DNA of 64,000 bases from Silene conica. Lineage: Eukaryota > Streptophyta > Magnoliopsida > Caryophyllales > Caryophyllaceae. The first letter of the stretch is position 1. The number at the start of each line of letters is the position of its first letter. The notes beneath the pieces were generated by a model. That model worked only from the letters and a program-made list of their open reading frames with translations. It was not told the origin of the DNA and ran no database searches. The stretch spans positions 79,234,861-79,298,860 of the forward strand of contig CM055316.2 in the NCBI GenBank assembly GCA_029255685.2. The letters run 5' to 3'. Position numbers and translations under genes: made by a program. Below, in pieces: positions 46,191 to 58,324 of this stretch.

Positions 46191-47835
46191 TCATTTTTTT
46201 TATCGAGTTAGAAAAAATACACTCTACTTTTAATAATATTCATATTGAATAAATCGTAATATATTTCGGACGACATTTGTATAATATTTTTTCTACTTTT
46301 TTTGGTATAGGTGTTTCAGTTGCTTTTCTTTGGGCTTGGGTGTACAAATATGGAGCAAACAAGTTTACATCTGAAGAATATGCCATTAGATTTATAATTT
46401 TTACGAGCATTAAATTCACAAGCTTGGATTATTTTTTTTTTTTTGCGGACATGTATTTCATATTACTTATTTTTAGTGTTTTCTTAGCTGTTATAAAAGA
46501 CAAGGATGCTACCTTTTATGTAATCGACAAAAAAGTTTTATTCCATTTTTACGAACATATGCGTTATCTACCACTTAATTAATAATGTGTTTGCCACGAA
46601 AACTATAAAATTTGCCACGATAATATTTGTGACAATTATTTTTCAGTCACAAGAGTATTTTGTCATGTTATTGTTTCGTGACTAATAATGTTTAGCCACG
46701 AAAATTTTATTATTCAGACACAATAATATTTGTGGCCAAAATATTTAGTCACGTGACTCATTTTTGCCACGTTACTGTTTCGTGACAACTATCTTTAGCC
46801 ACAATAAATTTGGTGGTTGTCGATATTTAGCCACGAGAGTCTCTCTTTTGTCACAATATTATTTCGTGGCCAATAATATTTAGCCACGATTTTTTTTTAA
46901 TTTGGCCACTATATTAACTTGTGACTAAAAAAATTTTAGCCACGGGAAAATTATTTAGCCACGATATTTAGCCACGGGGAATATTGTGACAAAGTTGCTA
47001 ATTTTAGCCACGTTGCAGTTTTTCCCGTGGCTAAAATTTTGCCACGACCACTTGGGTCACGACTGATTTCCCGTGGCAAAACTGTATAGTCACGGGAATT
47101 TAGCACTTGCGCCACGTTTTTAAACGTGGCGCAAGTGCCATTTTGTTGTAGTGATTCTCTCCTTCTATAATCTTATCATGGTATCAGAGCCTCTTTTCTG
47201 AGGACTCAAAATTGCTTCCGCGTTCTTACCGGTGGGTGGCCGGAAATCTACACCCACCGGTGGGATTTTTTTTCCAAAAACAAGTTCAATTGCTTTTAAA
47301 ATCAATGACAGCCGTGACTTCAAGTATTTTTTTTGGTTTTACAATTGATTTTCCCAACTTCTTTTATCAAATAAAATAATCATTTCCTCAATTTTGAATC
47401 TTGATTAATATTTTCTTCTCCGTTTAAGGTGGTACTTGATTTGTTTGGAGTCCGAAAAAATTAACGTGCTCCAGATCTTGAAATTTTAACGGATAATTTC
47501 CATCTTATTGATATTTGTCAGGTTCGATAGAGTTCCTGCAAATTAACTCATTCTTCCGACAAGTGCGAAAAAATTAACGTTCTTGTTCGGAGCCTTTCTC
47601 GCGAGTCTTAATACTCGTTTATCTTACCAACCTTGCGGAGATGAAGATGCAAATGAAGACGAAGAAGAGACGAAGATTTTGATTTTCTTTTTATTTTGGG
47701 TTTTCCTTGTATTTGTTTTTTTCTTTGTTTTTTCTCCAATCGTAAAGTTCGTCTTACGTACTGCCTTTACGATTGCGGGATAATATTAGGATATTAGGCC
47801 TATTAGGTTACGACGGCTATCCTGTCTAGGGTTTA

Positions 47836-50800
47836 CTAGTGTAACACCCGTGAAAAATCACGGGGTTGTGTACACTTATTTTTAAATACGCCGTCGGTAT
47901 ATTTATTTGAATATATAGCAATTATGTTTACTCGAACGAATTATTTTTTACCGGGATGTTTGAATATAAGATATATTAGGTGAAAAGATGAATTTTCTGG
48001 TGCACTAATCTTCGAATAACTATTAGTAACGATGATAATATTTTGATTAATTATGATAACATTAATAAATAAGGTATATGAGAAAAAACAATAGACAACT
48101 AAAAAAAGATTAAATAACTAATAATGAGTAGCTTGGAAAGTTATTGTCTTTTGATGAATTACTTACGGAACATATTTTGACAGACCAATACGATGAACAA
48201 AATAACTAATCAGGTAGAAATATAAATTAAATGGGTGTATTAAAATTCGATAATGTAGAACGAAAATTACAGAGTTGAATGTCTGGACATGGTTGTAAAA
48301 GTTGCGAAAAATCAATCACTGCATAATAAATTCGTACAGAGTAAAACAATGTGTATATGAGGAAAATACTTAAGCTATTTAAATAAATAGCATCCACGTA
48401 CCGATTTATGTTGATACAACCGTTAGTTTACCTTATATATATTAAAAAATAGTTAAAAAAGGACATTTCAACATATAAATTTAAGAAATTTAGGATATTT
48501 AAATTTAAAAAATAAAATCAAAAATAAATTAAGTTTAATATATTACAAAAACTTAAAATAATATAAAAATCGAGTGTATGAAAATGAGTTGACAAATTCC
48601 ACCGACATGATTATACCGACCCATTTCAATTTATATACCTTACCCAAGCCCAATATACATAACCCACATAAAAATGAGATCATAACCCAAAATCCAAACC
48701 ACACAGGCCCAAAATCCGTGACTCATTGACTGAATTGATCAACCTATATCAAAATTCTGTACAGCCCATTTCAAAATCCGTGACCCATTAACTTATTTGA
48801 TCAAACTATATCAAAATCCCACCGACATTATTCTACCAACCCATTTCTTCTTCTCAAATGTATTTTAGCATAAGAAACTCCTTCAGAAACCTTCCATGAA
48901 ACCGCTTAATCATATAGATGCGATCAAAAGAATGTTCATAATCCAAATCAAAATCCCCCTATGGATTTAGTGTAAATGGATTTATATGATGTTCAACACA
49001 ATTGATCTTGAACTTGTTGAACTCATTTAAGGTATACGAATGCTCAAAATCGAAAACAAAACCAAATCAAATGAAGGTAATTACTTAAACTTGCTTAATT
49101 CATTTACGCTATATTCATTATCTATTCCGAAATATTGATTATAGTTGATTTAATTAGTGAATTGTTGATTGTGATTAATATTGGGTGAAAATATTACATT
49201 GCATGTAATTGGTAAGAAAAATGATTGTGATTAATATTGGGTGAAAATATTACATTGCATGTAATTGGTAAGAAAAATACAGGTCGATAAACGTAATTGC
49301 AGATGATAAAATTGACAGAAACCCTAGTTTTTTCTCAGCAGATTATGTTAGTTTTTTAGTTAAATCTTGTTTACCCTGCTAAATGATTGGTTGTTTGTTG
49401 GTTATAATGCATGTTTATTTCTTGATTTTTTTCTGGATTTTTGTTGATTTCATCGAGGTTTGCATCTGGTTAATGTTCATGATTTTTTAGTTTGTATTAT
49501 CTTCACATTCTGTTTGATTTTTTGAAGAAATCCTTAAAATCGGTTGGATTTTCTGGTGTTTTGTTGATTTCTTTTAAGTTTGCATTTTGTTTTGTAATTT
49601 TTGATTTTTTGGTGATTTTTTATTTTTTTTTAAATTTGTAATGCATGTGTATATGATGATCTTTTATGGGTTTTTGTAGATTTCATCATAGTTTTTATAT
49701 TCTGGTATTTTTTTGTTTAATTTCAATTTTTAGATGGTTATTTAGTGTTTATTTTCTCTGCATGCTCGTTCTTTGCGGTAGTCGGTCTACATTCATTTGG
49801 TATTAATATTGGTTGCTTAGGGCGATGTTTTCTTGTCCAGGTCGTATATATCAGCGAGAGTACTTAGAGGTGAAATGAGGTGAAATTATACGTCGTTCGT
49901 ATGCAAGCTGATCGCTGGCTGTTATCATTTTCAGCGCACTCTTGATGCTTAGCAGGTAGTATCATTCTAAATTTTTTCAATTCAATTTTATGACATTTAC
50001 TGTATTTTGTTTCAGGTTGTGTTGCACGGTGTTGTGAATATGTAACTTCCAAATCAGTGGCTTTGGGATATGGTTGATGAGTTTGTTTATCAATTTCAGA
50101 TTTTTTGTCAGTTTATGGGCTAAGATGAAGATTAGAACTGTCCCTGAGATTGCTTTGTTGAGGCAGTTTTATCTTTTTCAATTTTGCTTCTGTTCTTATG
50201 GCTTGGGTCGATTCTCGGTTTTGTTGTGTTTGATTTGATTGATTGATATGTTAATTAATTATGCGACTTTGTTAATTTATTGTTCTGTGTTTATTTCATG
50301 TTAAATTCGCTTAATTTAACGGTATTTGTTAATTTATTGTTTGGTGAACGATTGATCACTGTGAAATTTGTGTTATTTATTCTGATTTGGTTTACTTAAG
50401 TGTAAGGTAATAAAATCAATATGGAAAAGAATAGAAAAGGAATGAGAATATTACTTTTTATCGCCTTTCTGAAAAGATTTGTTATATTCCTGTCTGCGTG
50501 CTGTGGGGTAAGTAGGAATCTAAGATGTATAGCCATGTTAGGGCATCTGTTTTTGCTATGAATTTCTGTTGCTTATTTTAGTTTTTATGTTTTGGAATAG
50601 GAATTTGGGTCTAGTTAGCAATTAATACTGAGAACATTGCACACCATATCTATGCCTCATATGCTACACCCATTATCCTTTTTGTTAATTATGGCTGCGT
50701 TTTCGTATTGATCGTTATGTGATGGTTAAATTCTATGATTTTAGTCTATTACAGATTTATAGTTTTTGACATCCTATTGGAAAGATGTTCTAACTTATTG

Positions 50801-53800
50801 TTAAGCTAATCCTGTAGTTCATTTGCTTCCTTAACATGTTTCAGAGATGTATTTGTTTTCAAATGTGAGTGATTTTGTAGCTAAAATTTATCATGCGGAT
50901 AAGCCTGATTTTTCTGCATTCTATTTTTACCCTACTAAACTTGTCCTATATATTTACCTCAGGGAGCAACAATCAGGATGTGGATCTCGCTTACAGGAGC
51001 CTAGGAGTAGCGAGGGTAGGTATGCTTTTGTTTCATTTCTCATTATTTGGTGATGTTTCGTAGTTTACTTGTAGATCTAGACATGAGACACTTTCAGAAA
51101 ATATAGGAGTCCTGAAGCAACACTGTGTGCAACGCATTTCTTATATAGGAGTCCTCGTATAAGGTTTAGGACTTTAACATGGCTTGAGAGTAAATTAGTA
51201 CAACTTGCATATGTGAATCTAATTCATAAAAAGGTTCGAATCATTTGTACTTTTAGTACTAATTTATTTGCTTAAATCTGTGTTTTTGATGATTTCTAGT
51301 GTTTTTTAGTTTGCATTCTGTGTATTTTTAGGGGAAATTTTTGAATTACTTTTAGTAGATGATAACCCAGTACAAAGTATGAATACTTTGCATATTTTGG
51401 GGTAATTTGTGAATATATGAGGTTATTTTTTATTTTTAAATGCTTAAATCACTTTGCATGTGAGTAATTTGTGTGTTTATGTACTTTTTAATAGATCAGG
51501 GTAGCTACTTTGAATTTTCGTTTCTGACATATATCTCATCAAATCATCTGCGAAGTATTTTTTTTTTGACATTTGATTAATTCATTGTTATTCTTATTAA
51601 ATATTCAAATGAATTGATAATTTTATACAATTCAATATTGGTTGATGTGAAAGTTCGCGTGTTTAATTTAAGTCAGAGTTACACTATTCATAATTTCATA
51701 TTAGGGTTTTAGCCTTGAATTTAATAATTATCTTTTAGGTTATGTGGTTGAGAAGCCTGGTTGGGTTTAATTAAATATGATGCACGAATAATTGAGAAGT
51801 CTCAGGAATTATATATTTTAATACAAAATTCAGTCGCACGAATCCATCTTTAATCGAAAATAACAAACTACTTTACTATGTAGCAACCACAATAAACTGA
51901 AATTGCATTTATTATGTAAAATACTTAAAATCAATACCTGATGTAGGACGATAAAGTGGTTGTGTACTGTTTTGTGACGGTAAATGATCTGTTCTCTGCC
52001 GATGTGTGTTTGTTATATCACGTAGGGCAAAATCTGTTTTTTCTGAAAGATGTAAAAAGTAAATCAGAAAAGGAATAAAAGGAACTACAATTAAAATTCA
52101 ATCACAAATATACAATAGATAAACAAACCTTTATCACGTTCATTGCTTTTTCTTTTAGGGTTCTTTGATACTGGTTGGCCATGATTTTCTGCCATGGGAT
52201 TATAGAGTGGTTTTTAATAATATTTAGTTTTCAGAGAAGTGAATAAAACATATTATGTAGTGGTATTAATAGGGTTTAGGGTTTTGTTTAAAATTAGGTT
52301 TTTGTTATTTTAAAGACAAATCGTTATATGAGTTGTGGGCTGACTTTTTCTCATGGTACTTGCTGTGTATTATGGGCTCATCTAGTTTTGGAAAATTTTA
52401 ATTTTGGCGGGATTCTAATGATGCTTATATGTTTTATGAGCGTAAAATTTTTATTCGATTTTTGTATGTCTTAACCGTGATTCAATTTTATTAATCCTTT
52501 TAATATAATATCATAACATTTAGAATAATAATCAAATCAATTATTGATTGTGAAGTCACAATTATAGTTGAGTTATTATTTTGATTTGACGTTAATTTTA
52601 GTTTGTTAAATTGAAATTTTCAACTGAAGCTGGCCACGTCAGCTGAAGCAGCAAAACAGGCTTTGGCCCAAGAACATGTTATTTAATTATCGTTATTGTG
52701 ATCGTGCCATGATTGAGAAGAAGAGTACGATTATGCTATAGATATTTCAAAGATATTTCACAATATTCCTAATTTCAGTTTAGTTAGTTTTTGTTTGACG
52801 ATTTTTATGGCGTATAATTATTATTTCATTATAAAATATTAAATATAATAGCTGATTGACATAATAAAATTGCTATATATGATTTATAAATATTATGTAT
52901 ATTATGTATTATATATTTTATATTTATTATATTAATTCCTAAAATATCCGTGTAGAATATTCCTAACAAATCTCCACAATATTATTATAGAGGTCAAAAA
53001 TTTAGTTATTGACTCGGGTCAAATTATGCTTGATATTTTTATGCTTGACATCTTGAAACGTTTTTTATGGAATAGATATGCTTGATATTTTTATGCTTGA
53101 TAATCTATGTTTAGGATATTGTCTCGGGTTAAAATTATGCATAAAATTATGGTTGATATTTAGGATATTGACTCGTTTTTTATGGAATAGATATTCTTGA
53201 TATTTTTCTGTTTTTCATCTTAATTTAGTTATTGACTCGGACGTTATTAAATATAATAGCTGATTATTACTCCTATTAAATTATTATCTCACAGATATTT
53301 CACAATATTCCTAATTTCAGTTTAGTTAATTTTGGTTTGACGATTTTTATGGCATATAATCATTATTTCATTATAAAATATTAAATATAATAGCTGATTG
53401 ACATACTAAAATTGCTATATATGATTTATAAATATTATGTATTATATATTTTATATTTATTATATTAATTCCTAAAATATCCGTGTAGAATATTCCTAAC
53501 AAATCTCCACAATATTATTATAGAGTTCTTAATTTAGTTATTGACTCGGGTCAAATTATGCTTGATATTTTTATGCTTGATAATCTATGTTTAGGATAGA
53601 TAACAATAACAATCAAAGTACTTGAATAACAATAACAATAACAATCAGATAACAATAACAATCTGTTCTTTTCACGTCTATATTCATATTTTTTTCGAGA
53701 TTATATATTATAAATTACGTATAATATAAAAATTTTTGTAAAAGAAATTATAAGTGCTGAAGTAACCTTATACTATTATAGTGGTGTTGCAGAATAACTT

Positions 53801-54481
53801 TATAGTTGCTGATGCTAGTTACGATAGCCCATAAAGCGACATGGACGATAATCATGACCAAGGCTTGAATCCCACCATAATTGAAAAAGACCTTCTGGGC
53901 ATTGAAAAAGAAGTTCTGGGTATTGAAAAAGAAATTATATCGTATTATCACTTGTTAGAAGCTTAGAGTTTCCTTTACAGAAAGAAATTATTCCTCTAAG
54001 TTCTTGGTGCCTCCTTTTGGTGATTGTTTGGACTTGGATTGATGTTTGATTTTTGGAAATTCATCCAATATTCGACAATTGAAATTGATGGTTGTGAAAA
54101 TGATGGATGGGAACGATTACTTCAATGATTCTGGGAATGACTCTGAGAATTGGATATTCAGAATGATTCTGGGAACGATTATGAAAATGATTCTGTAGAT
54201 TTAGAATGATTGTATTGTATTGAGAATGATTATATTCTGGTCAAAAATTAAAGGATTTTATTCTGGTGATATTTTGTATTTATTAATTATTAATTTAATA
54301 AATAAATCATTATTAAATTATTAAATTATTAAATTAATATGAGGTGGCATAGATGAGTAAATCTAATTGGTCTAAAAAACTGAAATTTCTGACGATGAAT
54401 GTGAGAGCTCGAAACACCCAACGCTGATACATGATTGCGCCACGTAAGCGGAAATACATCCTTCTTTTATAGTAATAATGA
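47836..54481 (-). mobile_element. Helitron H8, complete 6.6-kb copy
   Basis: On the minus strand it starts TCATTATTACTATAAAAG after host A (right edge 54481). It ends with hairpin CCCGTGATTTTTCACGGG, then TGTTACACTAG before host T (left edge 47836). The empty site GGTTTA/TGCAAG is preserved in the 5' LTR of the same TRIM element (40805-40816), giving exact boundaries. No Rep/helicase is seen, so it is non-autonomous. The segment 50847-51053 has short open frames without recognisable homology. Imperfect repeats near 52760-53600 duplicate about 500 bases (words CAGATATTTCACAATATTCC and CCTAAAATATCCGTG). Confidence 0.92.
49167..49278. repeat. 56-bp tandem repeat in Helitron H8
   Basis: Two perfect copies of a unit beginning GATTGTGATTAATATTGGG. 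The same pair occurs in H7 at 31938-32049. Confidence 0.9.
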
Positions 54482-54576
54482 TGCAAGTCTTTATTATATA
54501 TAGACGATGTATTATTATTTCAGAATCACAACAACATATCAATAATATAATATTCTCTCCTTCTATAATCTTATCA

Positions 54577-54603
54577 GCTTGTTTTGCACGAGAGGAAAAC
54601 TAG
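54577..54603 (+). mobile_element. 3' terminus of Helitron H9
   Basis: GCTTGTTTTGCACGAGAGG, then AAAACTAG and host T. The hairpin partner GTGC lies on the other side of the TRIM insertion (40753-40756). Confidence 0.6.
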
Positions 54604-54728
54604 TATTTCTTATGTAAAAAGAAAAAAAATATATGGAAAAAGAGGGAGTATATATGTTTACACTAAGTCTCCTTTACGACGAATATATCCGTCGCAAGCT
54701 TATAAAGGGTCATGTTTTCCCACTTAGG

Positions 54729-55468
54729 TAGGGATGACAGTCTCACCCTGACCCTGTGGATATCCATCCACCCGAAATTAAATGATATGAATGATGATTT
54801 TTTTTTACAATTTAGGGTGGGATATGGATATGGGTGAATTTATTAGGAATATTAATAATAGTTGGGCCTCAACCATCACCTTAAGGTTTTGGTTGAGATG
54901 GTTCATCTATCAGAATTTAGCGTGGGCTATGGCCGTATGGATCATGGTATATCACCCGCTTAACCACCCGTTGGATATTTTAAATTAATAAGTACAATTT
55001 TTTTCTAAAAAATATTAATAAATATTTTGATTAAAAAAATACTTTCAATTTGTAAAGTTATTAAAATAAAGTTAGAAACTACTCGTTAATGTTTTGTTCA
55101 CTATATTTGTTTATAAACTTGTGCATATTAGTTTCGTAGTTGTAAGTTGTAAAATTGTAAGTCGGGTAAACAACATTAAAAATTATGTTCAATTTTCTCA
55201 AAAAACTATGTAATCCGGAATTGTTTGGTAATGTACGCTTTAAATTTTATCGTCTTAGGTGTATATTTTTGATATATAGCCTTTAAATTTATGAGGGTGG
55301 AAATATCCAACGGGTGTCCACTTCACCCGCTTCACCCTGTGGATATGGACATGGATGGATGAAAAAATATTAAACGGATAAGGGTGGGATATGGAGGACC
55401 AAAAATTAATCGAATATGGATATGGATATGGCTCCACCCCATCCATATCCTACCCATTGCCATCCTTA
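54729..55468. mobile_element. hAT-type MITE
   Basis: The termini TAGGGATGACAGT and ATTGCCATCCTTA are near inverted matches. The 8-bp flanks CACTTAGG and CACTTGAG match at 6 of 8 positions. The interior is rich in GGATATGGATATGG and its complement. A solo LTR sits at 54841-54912. Confidence 0.75.
54841..54912 (+). mobile_element. 72-bp solo LTR of a miniature LTR element
   Basis: TATTAGGAATATTAATAATA ... GTTCATCTATCA, flanked by a perfect 5-bp duplication GAATT (54836-54840, 54913-54917). It matches the LTR of the remnant at 29162-29233. Like the TRIM element it starts TATTAGG and ends ATCA. Confidence 0.82.
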
Positions 55469-55669
55469 CACTTGAGTATATAAGACAAAGTATATAAAAT
55501 CTCAAACAACTTGTCTTTTCCTACTCAAGTGGATAATATTTGACCATTTACAAGTTTGCGACAGATATGTCCGTCCTAAATGAGAATTTGTGATATATTT
55601 ATACAAAACGTCTTACTTGTGATGGATAATATCCGTCGTAAGCTGAAAACAGCTAATGTCCTCTGACAA

Positions 55670-56275
55670 TAACGCAAGTGCCAAGTGGGAGGACAAGAGA
55701 TCTTTTACTAAAACGACCATTTTCTGTAAGGTATTTCTCAAACTAACCATTTTCGAATTCAATTATGTGTTGTTTGGTATTGATAATTATTGGTGCTCCA
55801 TTCTTCTGATGCCTAAAGCTGTTTTGAAGCTTCTTTCTAAATATTGTCGCAATTATCTGCCCAGATTTCATTTGGTATGCTTAAATGGATCAAGATTAGA
55901 GGAAGGACTAGTAATCTTGCAAATGAGGTTAATTGGTGTGGTGCTAGAACAAAGAGGAAGCACTGGAAGAGTAACTTGCTCAGGTGTAGTATTGGGGCTG
56001 TTACTTATGCAATTTGGTTTGAAAGAAATAGTAGGATTTTCTCTGCCCAGGAGCAAGATTGGTCAGTGATTCTCAAACAAGTCCAATTCACAGTGGGGGC
56101 AAACATTTTACACAAGCATAGCAACAACGAACTGGATGTCATAGCACACTTGCAGTAGGGTCTATCCTAGTGGGTTCTTTTTGTGATGTTTTCCGTAGCT
56201 CTTTTGTAAGTTCCATTTTTATTTTTTCCCTTTATGGATGAATATAATAGGATGTAAGTTCTTGCAAAAAAAAAC
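55670..56275 (+). pseudogene. LINE (L1-type) 3' end with A tail
   Basis: The frames FHLVCLNGSRL and, after a shift, GAVTYAIWFERNSRIF match the C-terminal end of plant L1-type polyproteins. A 3' UTR and a run of A follow at 56266-56275. It is 5'-truncated and frameshifted. Confidence 0.7.
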
Positions 56276-56490
56276 AATATAATTAATTTTGGCAATAATT
56301 AGTTTGGGCAATAATTTTGGCGAAACGGTTAATTCGGTAAGAGATTTATACAATTTTAAAATTTAATTTCTCATAATGGCAACTAATTAATACAAACTCC
56401 ATATATATTTTCTAACATCACATAGATATTAATATACTAATAAATTTTTCTTTTCAATTTTTCTTTTTATTTTTTTTTATAAATGTCACA

Positions 56491-58212
56491 TGTTGATAAC
56501 TACGTTATCGACCTATTTCTCGTCACTATTTCCCTCTACTTTGTCCATTTTTATGTCGGTTCTCCCATATTTATTCCCTTTTTATCCTTAAATGACATTA
56601 CATGCTATTTTCATGCGAATTTTATGTTTTTGTAGCATCGTTGTGTTATTATAGGTGTTTCGGGATCTTTACGGAAGTTTCGGGAAGCCTACAAGTCGAG
56701 AAACCGAGTTTTGAACCATTCCGGGTGTTCCTAGTTCAAAGTCGGGTGTAACTTGGGCAGTCAGGTGTTCCTACACCCACCTAAAAACCCAAGTCAGGTG
56801 TAACTCAGGCAGTCAGGTGTTCCTACACCTAACTTGTCCAAGCTACACCCAAGAGGAGCGAAGAACAAGACAAAACAAAGAAGCCGGGTGTAACTAACCC
56901 CCATCCGGTGTAGCTAGACCACGGCCGGTGTTCCCTACACCGGATGGGCCTCTTCTTCGCGTGTTTTTGTTCTTCTTAAGTGGGCTTTCACCCCCACTTA
57001 AGCCTTTGTATATATACTCTAATTTTCAGATATTTTGGATCATACACTCCACAATACAAGCTTAGAATATCTTTTCTTTTTTACCTTAGTATTTTCAAGT
57101 TGAAGCAAGTTTTTAGGGTTTGGGTTTCTTAAGGAGATTGTTCATCCTTTTTCCGATCATCCTTGTTCTTAATCTTTGGTATTATAATCCTCACCTTAAT
57201 CTTTCTTTCAATCTTTTTAGTTGTTTTAATTTCATTTATTTTGCCCTTTTCATATCTCACCTCTTACATGCTAGTTGTTCTCATAACTTAGTTTTAATTG
57301 CTTGATCATATGTTATTAGCATCTATAATAATCAAAAACATGTTTGTCATCATTAGATCGCTTTTATTTATTAGTCTCGAATCCCTAAACATGATTAGTG
57401 AGTAGACCCCCTTCTAGGGGGTGATTTGACCTTAAAACATGTTGACTTCTTAAGATGAGTGTTGTGTTGGGTTGTAAAAGGTGAAGGAGTTGAGGTTTAT
57501 CAAGGGGCTTGACTTGTTTAATGTTTGACTTGGGCTTTTGAATCGGGAGACTTTTAACCCTTGACCATCAATGAGAATTGATTAGGTTAGAAGTTGACCA
57601 CCCTAGTTAGGCTAGTTATCGACCTAGATTGAACCCGAGAGGGGGAATTTGGGTTGGGTACCCTTGATATTCGGTTGGAAAGCGGTCCTTGAGAGAGGAA
57701 GTGGGAAGACCGGAATTTGACTTGTTTTGATCCTTTGGCCTAGGAAAGAGGGGGTTGGGGTTTGGCCAATCTTAGTCATCTTAATCCTAGAACCCGGAGT
57801 AGTCCGACTCATGAACCCGAGAGGGGTATGGGGAGGCAATTCTAGTGATACCTAGTGAGCCCGAGAGGGAGTCTTGGTACGAATTAGAGGAGTCACCTCT
57901 CAACCCCGTTACCTAAAACAACCGAACAAGTATCCATTAAGGGAAGTCACATGTGAAATGGTCGAATCACCTCCTAGTCCCTTCTTAATTTGAGTAATTC
58001 GTTTTAATCTTAACCTAGTTTGTTTTCCTTAGCTTTTGTTTACTTTTAGTCATTAGTCTTAGTTCTTTAATCTCAAACAAACTCAATATTTGCTCGACTT
58101 AGCTAAGCATAAAGGTAGAACAATAGGTACTCAACAACTACTCCCTGTGGACCGACCCTCGATATTTGCTACGACCATTCGTGCACTTGCGAGGCATATT
58201 TTAAAGCTATCA
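56491..58212 (+). repeat. 5' LTR of the Athila-type element
   Basis: About 1722 bases, TGTTGATAACTACG to AAAGCTATCA. The start is set by TG and by a weak inverted match to the end, so it could be 3 bases later. The repeat of GTGTAACT/TCAGGTGTTCCTACACC words at 56740-56950 lies in it. A TATATATAC TATA-like box is at about 57010. Confidence 0.7.
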
Positions 58213-58218
58213 AGTTTT

Positions 58219-58236
58219 TGGCGCCGTTGCCGGGGA
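58219..58236 (+). promoter_or_regulatory. Primer-binding site, tRNA-Asp type
   Basis: TGGCGCCGTTGCCGGGGA, complementary to the tRNA-Asp 3' end as in Athila/Tat elements. It starts six bases after the LTR. Confidence 0.9.
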
Positions 58237-58324
58237 GTAACGGATTGATATCTTTTTGTTTAATCTTAGTTTAGCCTAGGTCACTTTTTGTTACTAATCC
58301 TTGAATCGAGTGTGTAGGTGTTGC

